Origin: Pseudoxanthomonas sp. J35
GTDB taxonomy: Bacteria; Pseudomonadota; Gammaproteobacteria; Xanthomonadales; Xanthomonadaceae
Assembly: GCF_000513995.1 (NCBI RefSeq)
Contig: NZ_KI911337.1
Location: 115,732-167,425, forward strand
Direction of reading: 5' to 3'
Length of the DNA: 51,694 nt
The notes beneath the pieces were generated by a model that saw only the letters and a program-made list of their open reading frames with translations, did not search any database and was not told where the DNA came from. Both the position numbers and the translations under genes were made by a program. This document shows positions 51,481 to 51,694 of this stretch, piece after piece. How positions within the stretch are numbered: position 1 is the stretch's first letter; the number at the start of each line of letters is the position of its first letter.

Positions 51481-51694
51481 GTGGCCGAGTTGGATTGTAT
51501 GTTCCCGCTGGGAGGCTGGGCGGGATATGGCGTGAGCCGCTGGCATCGCGAGCCGCGCGGCGGCCAACGCTGGCTGGTGATCGAGCTTGATCCGCAGGAG
51601 GGCGTGCGGCGTTGCTGCAGCGGCTGCGGCCAGCCCGTGGCGGCGATCCACGACCGCGCGGTGCGGCGGATCCGCGACCTGCCGGTGTTCGAGG
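51481..51694 (+). CDS. ISL3-family transposase, N-terminal part (runs off the window)
   Basis: The first 71 codons of an ISL3-type transposase. From GTG at 51481 the frame reads VAELDCMFPLGGWAGYGVSR, then a basic/aromatic stretch, and the first half of the family's N-terminal zinc finger (RRCCSGCGQPVAAIHDRAV) followed by RRIRDLPVF, a conserved ISL3 motif. The start could also be ATG at 51499; neither has a good ribosome binding site. The catalytic DDE region lies beyond the window, so intactness cannot be judged. Confidence 0.8.
   Translation, partial: MAELDCMFPLGGWAGYGVSRWHREPRGGQRWLVIELDPQEGVRRCCSGCGQPVAAIHDRAVRRIRDLPVFE

Noticed and set aside
51069-51590. 173-codon frame across the right-end spacer
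   Set aside because: It runs through the palindromic element, the T/A-run hairpin and into the transposase in the wrong frame. There is no protein-like content.

Overview
The window is about 51.7 kb of very GC-rich, densely coding bacterial chromosome. Gene order and protein types point to the Xanthomonadaceae (Lysobacter, Luteimonas or Pseudoxanthomonas-like; the genus cannot be fixed by eye). The main clues are the tsaD/rpsU/yqeY cluster, the topA–tsaC–smg–dprA–LysM–def–fmt–rsmB cluster, a Xanthomonas-type GlcNAc (nag) locus with its TonB-dependent receptor, an XcOGT-like O-GlcNAc transferase, and intergenic GAATCCC heptamer arrays.

Layout. 1–266: intergenic DNA with a long palindromic element. 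267–2740 (minus): a frameshifted rbn/yihY, a GNAT acetyltransferase, yqeY and rpsU. 2865–5752 (plus): tsaD, a spacer of 7-bp tandem repeats, folB and a YbdG-type MscS channel. 5825–9113 (plus): circularly permuted ATP-grasp protein, alpha-E protein and Anbu, i.e. an Anbu proteasome-like locus without its usual transglutaminase gene. 9126–13883: folK, a divergent FolM-like pteridine reductase, then an overlapping trio of MidA methyltransferase, VanZ protein and O-GlcNAc transferase. 13929–26450: a GlcNAc/chitin-oligosaccharide locus. On minus it has GH20 hexosaminidase, TonB-dependent receptor and glucokinase-family kinase; divergently on plus it has nagP, a LacI regulator, nagB-II, nagA and nagX. 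Two LacI-type palindromes lie in the divergent control region. 26761–28541 (minus): an ECF42-type sigma factor and its DGPF/YCII partner. About 28669–31000 (minus): consecutive fragments of three unrelated genes (flippase C-terminus, OprB-like porin, class III CoA-transferase), a gene graveyard or an assembly chimera.

31102–40095: cca, slt, a TauE/SafE permease, two overlapping DUF4124 genes, tsaC and topA. 40309–41973: two neighbouring genes sharing an N-terminal GYF_2 domain, one fused to an RDD membrane domain and one to a type IV pilin-like domain. 42071–51069: smg, dprA, LysM protein, then divergently def, fmt, rsmB, an ArnT-like glycosyltransferase and an O-antigen ligase/polymerase-like protein. 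51070–51480: a second copy of the palindromic element from the left end, with its core in the opposite orientation. The window ends inside the start of an ISL3-family transposase.

How the genes work together. The nag locus would import GlcNAc or its oligomers across the outer membrane (receptor), trim them (GH20), move GlcNAc across the inner membrane (NagP), phosphorylate it (kinase), deacetylate it (NagA) and deaminate and isomerise it (NagB-II) to fructose-6-phosphate, under LacI-family control. Most other genes are housekeeping. The least ordinary parts are the inverted-core palindromic elements, the fragment mosaic, the GYF–pilin fusion, the reduced Anbu locus and the O-GlcNAc transferase operon beside the GlcNAc locus.
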